From positions 1 through 22,225 of the forward strand of contig JAQBUV010000043.1 in assembly GCA_027623815.1 (NCBI GenBank): DNA of 22,225 bases, in the 5' to 3' direction. The DNA is from Casp-Chloro-G3 sp002816715. GTDB lineage: Bacteria > Chloroflexota > Dehalococcoidia > Lucifugimonadales > UBA3495. The stretch's first letter is position 1. Every line of letters begins with the position of its first letter. Below are positions 15,590 to 22,200 of this stretch, in pieces. The notes below the pieces were generated by a model. It did no database searches, had not been told where the DNA came from, and saw nothing but the letters and a program-made list of their open reading frames with translations. The translations under genes and the position numbers were made by a program.

Positions 15590-16084
15590 ATGCCAATCAA
15601 TTTAGAGCGCATCGGCCACTGCGCCGTTCGAGTGAGAGATGTGGAGCGGGCCAAGAAATTCTACATTGACGTGCTTGGTTTCCAGTTCATGGAGCAAGAC
15701 CCAGGCCACGGCAGCGTTTTTATGAGTTTGCCCGGCGACGGCCATACCATTGATATATCCCCGGTCAATGACCCAGAAAATGCGCCGGGGCCGGTGCAGG
15801 GCAGCGACCGGGTGGGCGTCGCGCACATCGCCTTCAAAGTCGCCAGTTATGAGGCGCTGGGAGAAGCCTACGCGACGCTGCAAGCCAACAAAGTGGACGT
15901 TGCGCGGATGATTGACCACGTGAGCCAGCGCAGCATCTACTTCAGCGACCCAGATGGCAACGGCCTGGAAATCTACTACGAATATCCCACCGCCCGCGAG
16001 CTGTTTCTAAATGGCCGGGGCGACGAAGACTTCCCCTTCACTTTCGATGACCCGCTCCCGGAGTGGGCGGGGGTTAAGGGCTAG
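15590..16084 (+). CDS. VOC-superfamily protein (glyoxalase/extradiol dioxygenase-like)
   Basis: 164-residue vicinal-oxygen-chelate protein: paired beta-alpha-beta-beta-beta modules binding a metal. First module: IGHCAVRVRDVERAKKFYID (8-27), with candidate ligand His10. Second module: VAHIAFKVASYEALGEAY with His79, and SIYFSDPDGNGLEIYYEYP (115-133) with Glu127. The FSDPDGNGLE string and His110 upstream resemble small extradiol dioxygenases and catechol 2,3-dioxygenase-like domains, but one domain alone cannot separate these from glyoxalases or resistance proteins. ATG has a perfect AGGAGG eight bases upstream and its own promoter. The gene is divergent from the ThDP enzyme, sharing a 254-base intergenic region. 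Confidence 0.87.
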   Translation: MPINLERIGHCAVRVRDVERAKKFYIDVLGFQFMEQDPGHGSVFMSLPGDGHTIDISPVNDPENAPGPVQGSDRVGVAHIAFKVASYEALGEAYATLQANKVDVARMIDHVSQRSIYFSDPDGNGLEIYYEYPTARELFLNGRGDEDFPFTFDDPLPEWAGVKG

Positions 16085-16092
16085 CCAAGCCA

Positions 16093-16116
16093 AGGGGTAC
16101 GGTACACCGTGCCCCT
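16093..16116. repeat. Short intergenic palindrome after the VOC gene
   Basis: 10-bp stem AGGGGTACGG/CCGTGCCCCT with a 4-base loop, one T-G pair. There is no T-run after it on the + strand. Its GGGGxACGG..CCGTxCCCC form resembles dispersed palindromic repeats; it could also act as a weak terminator between the convergent neighbours. Confidence 0.45.
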
Positions 16117-16118
16117 AC

Positions 16119-16340
16119 TCAGGTCGGCGGGGGTGATGAAAACAACCACGACAAGAGAAGCCATATCCCGGCGAGAGTCGCCGCACCCACCACCAAAAAG
16201 ATAATCTTGCCGCCGGTAGTCAGTCCATGCATACCCCTGCCCGGCCGTCCGCTCTTGGCGTCGCGCTCGGTAGCTTCTCGCGGTGCCGCTCCCGTATTAA
16301 ATTCAGGTCCGGGTGTTCCGGCGGCGGTATATACATACAA
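16119..16340 (-). CDS. Small single-TM protein (uncertain start or frameshift)
   Basis: Hypothetical. The only strong feature is a C-terminal membrane helix, GKIIFLVVGAATLAGIWLLL, ending LFSSPPPT. The 73-codon frame starts with TTG only two bases after a good AGGAGG, too close for normal initiation. The same AGGAGG sits six bases before an ATG (16334-16336) in another frame, which encodes MYIPPPEHPDLNLIRERHRE and stops at 16220. A shift between the two frames near 16240-16280 would join a good start to the membrane helix. I cannot tell which reading is real. No homology recognised. Confidence 0.4.
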   Translation of the reverse strand: MYVYTAAGTPGPEFNTGAAPREATERDAKSGRPGRGMHGLTTGGKIIFLVVGAATLAGIWLLLSWLFSSPPPT

Positions 16341-16400
16341 GGCCTCCTTGCTGCCTGGCGTTTACCTCTTGCAATAATTGGCCATTGGCGATTTTTTCGG

Positions 16401-16766
16401 TTAGGCTTTGAAACGATGGAGTTGACGAACCAAGCCGCCGATTGAAGCACCTACTACCATCGCGGCTGTTGTAGGTGCGATTCTCTGGATAAATGTGCCC
16501 AATCCTGGAAATTGCTCCGCCATCTCGAATCTGCCGGGGAGAAAGAAAAACATTATCCAGAAAACCATTAGGAAGGACATCAGCGCCCCGCTTCCAACAC
16601 CACCTCGGAAGCCCCGGTTGGTCAGGAAACCTCCAGTGAAACCTCCAATGAGCCCAGGGACCAAACCACCGACCACCAATGGAATCGGTACTACCGCAAA
16701 TAAGGTCAGCACTACGTTGAGGCCTATCGTTACTAATATTCCAATAAAGCTGGCTCTAAACATCAT
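16401..16766 (-). CDS. Small polytopic membrane protein, function unknown
   Basis: About 121 very hydrophobic residues with Gly-rich helices: FIGILVTIGLNVVLTLFAVV, then VVGGLVPGLIGGFTGGFLTN, GALMSFLMVFWIMFFFLPG and AAMVVGASIGGLV, so three or four TM segments ending in a basic RQLHRFKA. The Gly pattern resembles small membrane proteins of the DUF5518 kind, but I do not assign it. The frame is open upstream to a TTG at 16799; the ATG at 16764-16766 places the first helix near the N-terminus and is preferred, though no good ribosome binding site is seen. Same strand as the small TM gene on its left. Confidence 0.55.
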   Translation of the reverse strand: MMFRASFIGILVTIGLNVVLTLFAVVPIPLVVGGLVPGLIGGFTGGFLTNRGFRGGVGSGALMSFLMVFWIMFFFLPGRFEMAEQFPGLGTFIQRIAPTTAAMVVGASIGGLVRQLHRFKA

Positions 16767-16853
16767 TAACTTGCGGCTGACGTCACCGCCAAAAAACAAT
16801 TAGGTTAAGCTATATAAAATATCTTCGCTTTTTGCACCAGGGAATGCAAACGT

Positions 16854-16889
16854 CAGTGTCAATGAACCGCGTTAGATTCATTGACACTG
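16854..16889. repeat. Perfect 13-bp inverted repeat
   Basis: CAGTGTCAATGAA (16854-16866) and its exact reverse complement (16877-16889) flank a 10-base loop. It lies at the 3' end of the decayed fragment below. There is no T-run on either side, so a protein-binding site or a mobile-element end is as likely as a terminator. Confidence 0.55.
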
Positions 16890-17130
16890 CAACTTTCCTC
16901 ACTAGCCCCTCAGTTACCGGCCCAAAAATGGACCCGCTCACTACGAAACCCATGTCTCCCTCTGCCCAATAATATGAAGAAAGTTCGAAGGGCCTACCGC
17001 GCGAACCCGGATACCTAACGACTTCCGCTGCCCTATCGCGAAGGGTTGTTGGCCTTCCTTCTTCCACCAGCCCTTCGAGACCGGGCGTTTGCTGCACTAT
17101 TAAAAAGGATTTACCATTGGCATGATTCTA
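16876..17130 (-). pseudogene. Decayed fragment resembling the C-terminus of a DUF4367/anti-sigma-type domain
   Basis: The minus-strand frame open from a stop near 17131 reads GKSFLIVQQTPGLEGLVEEG, then TTLRDRAAEVVRY, and SSYYWAEGDMGFVVSGSIFG ending VTEGLVRKVAVSMN. The flow (expressed 'W..G..F.VSG......+.++A.SM') is that of the final strands and helix of DUF4367-like domains found in anti-sigma factors and lipoprotein-sorting relatives. The N-terminal part of such a protein is absent, there is no good start (a GTG at 17097 lacks a ribosome binding site) and the frame runs past the expected end to 16810. I read it as a gene remnant; the rest of 16800-17157 shows nothing else apart from the inverted repeat. 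Confidence 0.4.
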
Positions 17131-17157
17131 ACACAAGCCAGAAATGGCTCAGACCGC

Positions 17158-17185
17158 TTGACAATTGCCTCGGGAAGAATATAAT
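17158..17185 (+). promoter_or_regulatory. Strong sigma70-type promoter of the GntR-oxidoreductase operon
   Basis: Perfect -35 TTGACA (17158-17163), 16-base spacer and perfect -10 TATAAT (17180-17185). Predicted start near 17192. It is the best promoter in the window and precedes an operator in the leader. Confidence 0.75.
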
Positions 17186-17203
17186 ACCACTCAGCTTGGA
17201 AAT

Positions 17204-17214
17204 TGGTCAGACCA
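17204..17214. promoter_or_regulatory. FadR-type operator TGGTCAGACCA
   Basis: Perfect 11-bp palindrome TGGTC-A-GACCA, which fits the FadR-subfamily GntR consensus (tnGTnnnACna) and closely resembles the E. coli FadR operator. It lies about 12-22 bases after the predicted transcription start and seven to seventeen bases before the regulator's ATG, a position suited to autorepression. Confidence 0.7.
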
Positions 17215-17220
17215 CTTTAC

Positions 17221-17967
17221 ATGACGCAAGAGCGGCTACACAGCATTAAACGGCGCCGGTTGCACGAAGATATCGTGCAGCAATTTCACGCTCTGATCCG
17301 TCAGGGCAAACTGAAGCACGGCGACCGGCTCCCCTCAGAGCGTGACTTGGCCGAGCAGTTCAAGGTCAGCCGAAGCTCGGTTAGGGAAGCGATTCGCTCC
17401 CTGGAACTACAGGGCCTGGTGGTGAGCAAGCGCGGCTCCGGGACCTTCATCAACGCCGATAATCTGGACTCGGTGCTGGCGTTGATGGCCGCGCCGCTGA
17501 ACGCCGGCGGCGAAAACCTATCCGAAGTCTTTGAGATGCGCCACCTTCTGGAACCGCCCATCGCCGCGCTAGCCGCTCAGCGGGCCACCCATGAAGATGT
17601 GGAACGCCTGCGGCAGATTTTGGAACAGCAGCGCACGCAGATAGAGGCGGGTGAGACCGGTGTTGAGTCGGACACCGCTTTCCACTTCGCGCTGGCTTCA
17701 GCCACCCACAATTCCGCGTTAATCAAGGTGGTCAGCGCCGTCGAAGATATTCTCCAGATGTCCCGTGACCTTTCCCTGCAAGAACCAGGACGTCCGCAAC
17801 GTTCCCTGGCGTCCCACCACGAAATATTGGAGACTATTGTAGCTGGCGACGCGGAACGGTCACAGCGAGCAATGGAGCACCACCTGACCGCCGTGGAGCC
17901 AGGGACACTGATCGCCGAGCCGACCGATGACAAGCTGGCCGTGGCGGGCCGCCCTCTGGCAAGATAA
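17221..17967 (+). CDS. FadR-subfamily GntR transcriptional regulator
   Basis: About 248 residues. The N-terminal winged helix-turn-helix includes LHEDIVQQFHALIRQGKLKH, GDRLPSERDLAEQF and VSRSSVREAIRSLELQGLV, ending in the wing KRGSGTFI. The C-terminal all-helical FCD effector domain follows, with VFEMRHLLEPPIAALAAQ, an acidic/His set including DTAFHFALA and SHHEILETIVAGD, and RAMEHHL, which supply the usual Asp/His metal-binding positions. FCD regulators sense organic acids (lactate, pyruvate, glycolate, gluconate, fatty acyl-CoA). I start at ATG 17221; a TTG at 17203 is in frame but falls on the operator. There is no clear ribosome binding site. It precedes the oxidoreductase operon by 120 bases and probably controls it and itself. 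Confidence 0.88.
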   Translation: MTQERLHSIKRRRLHEDIVQQFHALIRQGKLKHGDRLPSERDLAEQFKVSRSSVREAIRSLELQGLVVSKRGSGTFINADNLDSVLALMAAPLNAGGENLSEVFEMRHLLEPPIAALAAQRATHEDVERLRQILEQQRTQIEAGETGVESDTAFHFALASATHNSALIKVVSAVEDILQMSRDLSLQEPGRPQRSLASHHEILETIVAGDAERSQRAMEHHLTAVEPGTLIAEPTDDKLAVAGRPLAR

Positions 17968-18087
17968 GTCCAACGAGTGAGAATCAGCGGTTAATTGCTT
18001 ACGGCCAGGGTGGATTACCCGAATGGCTGCGAGTGCGGAACAGAGCAAGCAACCTAGTGGCACCATAAAAATGGAGGAGGAACTCAT

Positions 18088-19239
18088 ATGAGCACAGTAG
18101 CTGTGGAGGTGGTGTACCGGGGCATATTTCAGAAATCCCTGGCCCGGAACATCGTCCGATCCATAGTCTTCGCGGCGAGGAAAGAAGGCAAAATTGGCAC
18201 CGCATTTGGCCGCTACGGCGATTCTCCGGAGCGCAATGGTATTCCAGCCAAGCAGTTCGCCATCGTTGCCGACACCGCGGAAGAACTGGAAGAGAACCTG
18301 GCCGTCTACCAAGCCCACGAGGTGGACGTGACCATCAACGTTGACGACACCTTGTGCAAAGGCGTCGAGTCCTGGGCCTGGTACGGTCTGGAGCCGATTA
18401 ACAAGTTGACCAAGCCCAACGGCACATTGATTGTAACGTCACGACAGACCGCCGAATCGCTGATTGAAGATATTCACCAGCGCGAAGAGCCGTTCAGTCT
18501 CTCGATCATCCCAGGAGTGCCCAGCTTCTCCGGTTTGTGGGTCTACAAAGACGACCACACCGACGTGCGTATCCTGGGTACTCTCTGCAAGGTGTGCCCG
18601 CAACTGGTCAGCTTGAAGTCAATGGTCGAGGCGATCAAAGACCAGGGTTGGAGCGACCTCAAAATCACATCCGCCGAGAAAGCTTATGAGCGCGCTACCG
18701 ATCGACCAGTGGAACCCGGCGAAGGCAGCGCCAGCGTCCCATTCAGCTTCGAACTACCCGGCTGGAAGACCATGGAAGAGGGTCTGGTCATCCGGGGACA
18801 AGGGGCAGGCGGAGGATTCCGGGGCGGCGAAGAAGGCTTCCAGCCCGACCGCAACGAAGTGTTCAAGAAGTGGAGCACCCGCTCCATGCGGCCGGTGGTC
18901 AACTTTGAGACCTGCATCAAGTGCACTCTCTGCTGGCTCCAGTGTCCTGACACCTGCTTCGACGTTACCCCCGACGGCCTGTTTGACGCCAACATGGAAG
19001 CCTGCTGCGGCTGCGGCGTCTGCGAGGCGGTGTGCCCGGTACCTGAATGCGTGACCATGGTCAATGAAGCCGAATTCAACGACAACAACAGCCAATGGGA
19101 AGCCTGGCAGTTAGACAAGGATGGCTACAAGAAGTGGATGACGGTCTTGATTGAGAAGGAAAAACTGGTTGAGCGCACCCACGGCTTCCATCACGTTGGA
19201 CAGTACGCCGAAGAAGCGGCCAATGCAGGAGACAACTAA
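18088..19239 (+). CDS. 2-oxoacid:ferredoxin oxidoreductase, fused gamma-delta subunit
   Basis: 383 residues joining a gamma domain (about 1-235) to a ferredoxin-like delta domain (about 265-325). The gamma domain keeps the Rossmann-type core (FGRYGDSPERNG, VDVTINVDDTL, GTLIVTS, LGTLCKVCPQ), where FGxYGxxxR is the family hallmark. Its N-terminal glycine motif, normally GxGGQG, is replaced by YRGIFQKSLARN. A Gly-rich hinge (IRGQGAGGGFRGGEEGF, 235-251) leads to two [4Fe-4S] sites: C276-x2-C279-x2-C282-x3-C286 and C306-x2-C309-x2-C312-x3-C316, with extra Cys290, Cys307 and Cys321. These carry electrons from the ThDP site to ferredoxin. The ATG has GGAGGAGG seven bases before it. The alpha gene overlaps its stop by one base (TAATG). 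Confidence 0.88.
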   Translation: MSTVAVEVVYRGIFQKSLARNIVRSIVFAARKEGKIGTAFGRYGDSPERNGIPAKQFAIVADTAEELEENLAVYQAHEVDVTINVDDTLCKGVESWAWYGLEPINKLTKPNGTLIVTSRQTAESLIEDIHQREEPFSLSIIPGVPSFSGLWVYKDDHTDVRILGTLCKVCPQLVSLKSMVEAIKDQGWSDLKITSAEKAYERATDRPVEPGEGSASVPFSFELPGWKTMEEGLVIRGQGAGGGFRGGEEGFQPDRNEVFKKWSTRSMRPVVNFETCIKCTLCWLQCPDTCFDVTPDGLFDANMEACCGCGVCEAVCPVPECVTMVNEAEFNDNNSQWEAWQLDKDGYKKWMTVLIEKEKLVERTHGFHHVGQYAEEAANAGDN

Positions 19240-20468
19240 TGACAATCGCACCAGCACAAGCTGCAATGTACCAGGAAGAAAGAGAAGAACTGATTAGCGG
19301 CAGTGAGGCCATCGGCATCGCCTGCGCACTGGCCGACGTAGACGTGATCACCGCCTACCCCATCCGTCCCTACGACACCGTGATGCAGTATGTGTCCAAG
19401 CTCAAGGCGGACGGTGCTTTCGACTGCGACTTTATTGTCGCGGAAAGCGAGCACTCTCAGTTTGAGATCGTCAAGCATGCCTCTGCAGTCGGGGCCCGCA
19501 CGTTCTGCGGCTCCAGCGGAGTGGGCTGGTTTTACGCCTTTGAAGCCATTGCCGTAACTGCTGGCCTCCGTTTGCCGGTGGTGGCGATGGTGGGCAACCG
19601 GGCTTTGGACGACCCCGGCGCCTTCGGAGTGGAGCACAACGACGCCCTGGCCGTCCGCGATCTGGGTTGGATGCTCTATTGGGTAGCCACCGCGCAAGAG
19701 GCCCTGGACATCGCACTGTTGGCCTACAAGGTGGCCGAAGACCCCCGGGTCTTCTTGCCCTTCGCCCTTAGCTGCGACGGTTCCTTTTTGACCCACTCAC
19801 AAGCCATTGTTAACGTTCCTACCTTTGAACAGGTGCAGAAGTTCCTGCCCAACTACGACCGGGGCCGCCTGCTGCTGCACCCGGACAACCCTATCACCAT
19901 CGCCCCGCAGGTTAATGAAGACTGGCTGATGGAGATTAGACGCCAGTCCGACGAAGCCATGCGCCGATCGACCGCTGTGATCAAGGAACACTATGAAGAT
20001 TTCAAGCGCACCTTTGGCCGAGGCGACCCCAGCCCCTTCATCGAAGAGTACATGGTTGACGACGCCGAGATTGTGCTGGTTGGTATGGGTACGCTAGCGC
20101 TCCCAGCCCGGGTGGCGGTTCGACGGTTGCGCGAGGCGGGCAAGAAAGTTGGATTCCTCCGCGTCAAGTTCTTCCGCCCCTTCGCCACTGAGGAGATTCA
20201 AGAAGCCCTCAGCCGCTGCAAGGCGGTGGCGGTCATTGACCGCGACTATTCCTATGGTTCACCGGCCAACGGCGGTGTGCTGTTCAATGAATTGCGGTCG
20301 GCCATGTATGCCGCGTCAAATCATCCCCATATCCTCAACTTTATCGCCGGACTGGGTGGCCGTGAAGTTCTGGTCCGTGACATAAATGGTATAGTTGACA
20401 CTACGCAACAGGCCATAGACATTGGTAAAATCGAACAAGAGACCACTTGGGTCGCAGTAAGGGAGTAA
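19239..20468 (+). CDS. 2-oxoacid:ferredoxin oxidoreductase alpha subunit, oxalate oxidoreductase-like
   Basis: 409 residues: the Pyr domain (about 15-200), then the transketolase C-terminal-like domain (about 255-400). The string TAYPIRPY (38-45) replaces the YPITP of pyruvate:ferredoxin oxidoreductase, putting Arg43 at the substrate-contacting Thr. ESEHSQF holds the catalytic Glu; GSSGVGWFYAFE (91-102) and NRALDDPGAFG (120-130) give Arg121, Asp124 and Phe129. From memory of the Moorella thermoacetica oxalate oxidoreductase alpha subunit, that enzyme has the same YPIRPY and RTLDPPGDF strings, and its Arg/Arg/Asp/Phe set lines the oxalate pocket. Expected reaction: oxidation of oxalate (or another 2-oxoacid with two carboxylates) to two CO2 with reduction of ferredoxin. 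Start overlaps the previous stop; the beta gene follows immediately. Confidence 0.88.
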   Translation: MTIAPAQAAMYQEEREELISGSEAIGIACALADVDVITAYPIRPYDTVMQYVSKLKADGAFDCDFIVAESEHSQFEIVKHASAVGARTFCGSSGVGWFYAFEAIAVTAGLRLPVVAMVGNRALDDPGAFGVEHNDALAVRDLGWMLYWVATAQEALDIALLAYKVAEDPRVFLPFALSCDGSFLTHSQAIVNVPTFEQVQKFLPNYDRGRLLLHPDNPITIAPQVNEDWLMEIRRQSDEAMRRSTAVIKEHYEDFKRTFGRGDPSPFIEEYMVDDAEIVLVGMGTLALPARVAVRRLREAGKKVGFLRVKFFRPFATEEIQEALSRCKAVAVIDRDYSYGSPANGGVLFNELRSAMYAASNHPHILNFIAGLGGREVLVRDINGIVDTTQQAIDIGKIEQETTWVAVRE

Positions 20469-21464
20469 ATGATGACCACTGTGCAAGACCTCCCCCAGAT
20501 TAGAGGGGTTAAGAATATACCCATCCAGGAAGGCTACACCTCAGGTCATCGCACCTGTCAGGGCTGCGAGTCGGCGCTGGTTATGCGGTTGATGATCAAG
20601 GCTGCTGGCCCCCGCACCATTGTGGTGGGCAGCACCGGCTGCATGTACGTGGCCAACACCACCTACTACAGCACCCCTTGGGTAGTGCCGTGGATGCACA
20701 CTCAGCTAGGTTCGTCCGGCTCGGCCGCCATGGGCACCGCCGCCGGTCTGGCCTCTCAGATGCGCAAGGGCAAAATGAAGAACGAGCCGATCAACGTTAT
20801 CGCCTTCTGCGGTGACGGCGGCGGCGTGGACATGGGTCTTTCCGCGGTCTCCGCGGCGTTGCAGCACGACGAGTACAACCTGCTAATTCTCTGCTACGAC
20901 AACGAGTCCTACGCCAACACCGACATTCAGGTGTCGGGCAGCTCTCCCTGGGGTGCCAACTCGACCTTCAGCCCTCCAGGCAAAGTGCACAATATCATGA
21001 ACAAGCGGTGGAAGAAGAACACGGCCCCCATGCTGGCCGTTGGACATCCCAACTGCCGCTACGTGGCCACCGCCTGCGGTTCTTACGGTCTGGACTTCAC
21101 CAACAAGATTCGCCGCGCCCTCACCATTGGCGGGCCGACCTTCATCCACAGCATCGACCCCTGCCCCAAGGGCTGGGACTACGACCCCAAGTATTCCCAC
21201 GAACTGGGAATGCTGGCCGTTGAGACCGGTATCTGGGTGCAGTACGAGATTGTGGACGGCGAGCTAATCCTCAACGGGCCGACCAAGGCCATCGCCAATG
21301 GCATCCGCAAGCGCAAGCCGGTGGAAGACTATCTGATGCGCCAGGGCCGGTTCGCCCACTTCACCCCGGACGACCTGAAGATGTTCCAGGCCAAGATCGA
21401 CGAAAGCTGGGAGAAATGGTGGATTCCCGGCGTAGTCCCCATGAGCCCGGAGGCCGGAGCGTAG
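20469..21464 (+). CDS. 2-oxoacid:ferredoxin oxidoreductase beta subunit (ThDP-binding)
   Basis: 331 residues binding ThDP, Mg2+ and one [4Fe-4S] cluster. Cluster ligands are expected at Cys30 and Cys33 (CQGC), Cys58 (GSTGCMY) and Cys232 (DPCPKGW), as in other members. The ThDP/Mg motif runs from FCGDGGGVDMGLSAVSAAL (113-131) to CYDNESYANTDIQVSG (142-157), with Asp116 and Asn150 as likely metal ligands. The C-terminal VEDYLMRQGRFAHFTPDDLK is also found in oxalate oxidoreductase beta as I recall it. The alpha stop codon directly precedes the ATG (taaATGATG), so the three genes are translated as a unit. The order gamma-delta, alpha, beta is the same as in the oxalate oxidoreductase operon of Moorella by recollection. 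A terminator follows. Confidence 0.9.
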   Translation: MMTTVQDLPQIRGVKNIPIQEGYTSGHRTCQGCESALVMRLMIKAAGPRTIVVGSTGCMYVANTTYYSTPWVVPWMHTQLGSSGSAAMGTAAGLASQMRKGKMKNEPINVIAFCGDGGGVDMGLSAVSAALQHDEYNLLILCYDNESYANTDIQVSGSSPWGANSTFSPPGKVHNIMNKRWKKNTAPMLAVGHPNCRYVATACGSYGLDFTNKIRRALTIGGPTFIHSIDPCPKGWDYDPKYSHELGMLAVETGIWVQYEIVDGELILNGPTKAIANGIRKRKPVEDYLMRQGRFAHFTPDDLKMFQAKIDESWEKWWIPGVVPMSPEAGA

Positions 21465-21489
21465 AACTTTAGCCACACTGACAAGTAGC

Positions 21490-21524
21490 AAAAAGAGGGC
21501 ATCCCGTCATGGGGTGCCCTTTTT
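21490..21524 (+). terminator. Rho-independent terminator of the oxidoreductase operon
   Basis: GGGCATCCC / GGGGTGCCC stem (one G-U pair) with a 5-base loop, an A5 run before and T5 run after, 26 bases past the beta stop codon. Confidence 0.88.
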
Positions 21525-21589
21525 GCTGTGGAGACCTTCTTCCCGCCACCCAAACTCGGAACAAAAACTCCCAGTTCATCGTCTTGAAC

Positions 21590-21595
21590 TACAAT
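21590..21595 (+). promoter_or_regulatory. Possible -10 box of the lipoprotein gene
   Basis: TACAAT followed by a predicted start near 21602 and GAGGAGG at 21611-21617. There is no good -35 at the usual distance. Confidence 0.35.
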
Positions 21596-21621
21596 AGGCA
21601 CAAAATTAGCGAGGAGGCCTC

Positions 21622-22200
21622 ATAATCTTTACTCGAAAATCGGCAACAGCTTTCCTGATTATCCTCAGCGTTCTCCTGGTGGCGACTATCGCTTGTAGCA
21701 GCTCTGCTCCCCAAGCCACGCCCGTACCACCAACGGCCACCGCAGAACCCACGCTGCCGCCTACGGCAACAACTGAGCCGACACTGAATCCCACGTCCAC
21801 CCCCGATTTTGTCCTGGAGGAGGCTCCCTTCGATCTGGTTGCCTGCACCATGACCCGGGCCGCACCGTTGCCCATTGAATTCGAATATTTTGGTACCATC
21901 CCCACCGGGTTCGACGGCATCAACCAGGCCAACTGCACCTTTACCAAAGAGGTCGCGTCGGTGACGGTAGTGCTGTCCGGGCCAGCGGCCCACAGCGAGA
22001 CCTTCACTTTAGAACCACCGACCACCGAAGTTTCGTTTCCACTGCCAGAAGGTACACTGTCGATCAGCACTCTAGAGATAGTGCCGCCGGGCGAGTACCA
22101 GCGGGAGATGACCGTGGTGTCAGTTACGGGAGAAACTCTGACCATTAGCGACCAGCCGGGTGTGCTCAAAACCGTAACAATATTGGAACCGACCAACTAA
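21622..22200 (+). CDS. Secreted lipoprotein of unknown function, non-canonical start
   Basis: The frame reads IIFTRKSATAFLIILSVLLV then ATIAC-SSS: a lipoprotein signal peptide with the lipid-bearing Cys in a weak lipobox (TIAC). A Thr/Pro-rich linker follows (PTATAEPTLPPTATTEPTLN), of the type often seen in Chloroflexota surface proteins, then a roughly 130-residue beta-rich domain with Cys56 and Cys86 positions (counted from the GTG below) that could form a disulfide. No ATG/GTG/TTG lies between the GAGGAGG at 21611-21617 and the signal peptide: the codons at a proper distance are ATA (21622) or ATC (21625). The first GTG in frame, 21679, would remove the signal peptide and lacks a ribosome binding site. 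I therefore start at 21622. Length about 192 residues, complete at its 3' end. Confidence 0.65.
   Translation: MIFTRKSATAFLIILSVLLVATIACSSSAPQATPVPPTATAEPTLPPTATTEPTLNPTSTPDFVLEEAPFDLVACTMTRAAPLPIEFEYFGTIPTGFDGINQANCTFTKEVASVTVVLSGPAAHSETFTLEPPTTEVSFPLPEGTLSISTLEIVPPGEYQREMTVVSVTGETLTISDQPGVLKTVTILEPTN

Noticed and set aside
18009..18021. GGGT-GGATT-ACCC as a second GntR operator before the gamma-delta gene
   Set aside because: The spacing between half-sites is 5 bases rather than the 3 of the FadR-type consensus and the half-sites do not match TGGTC.
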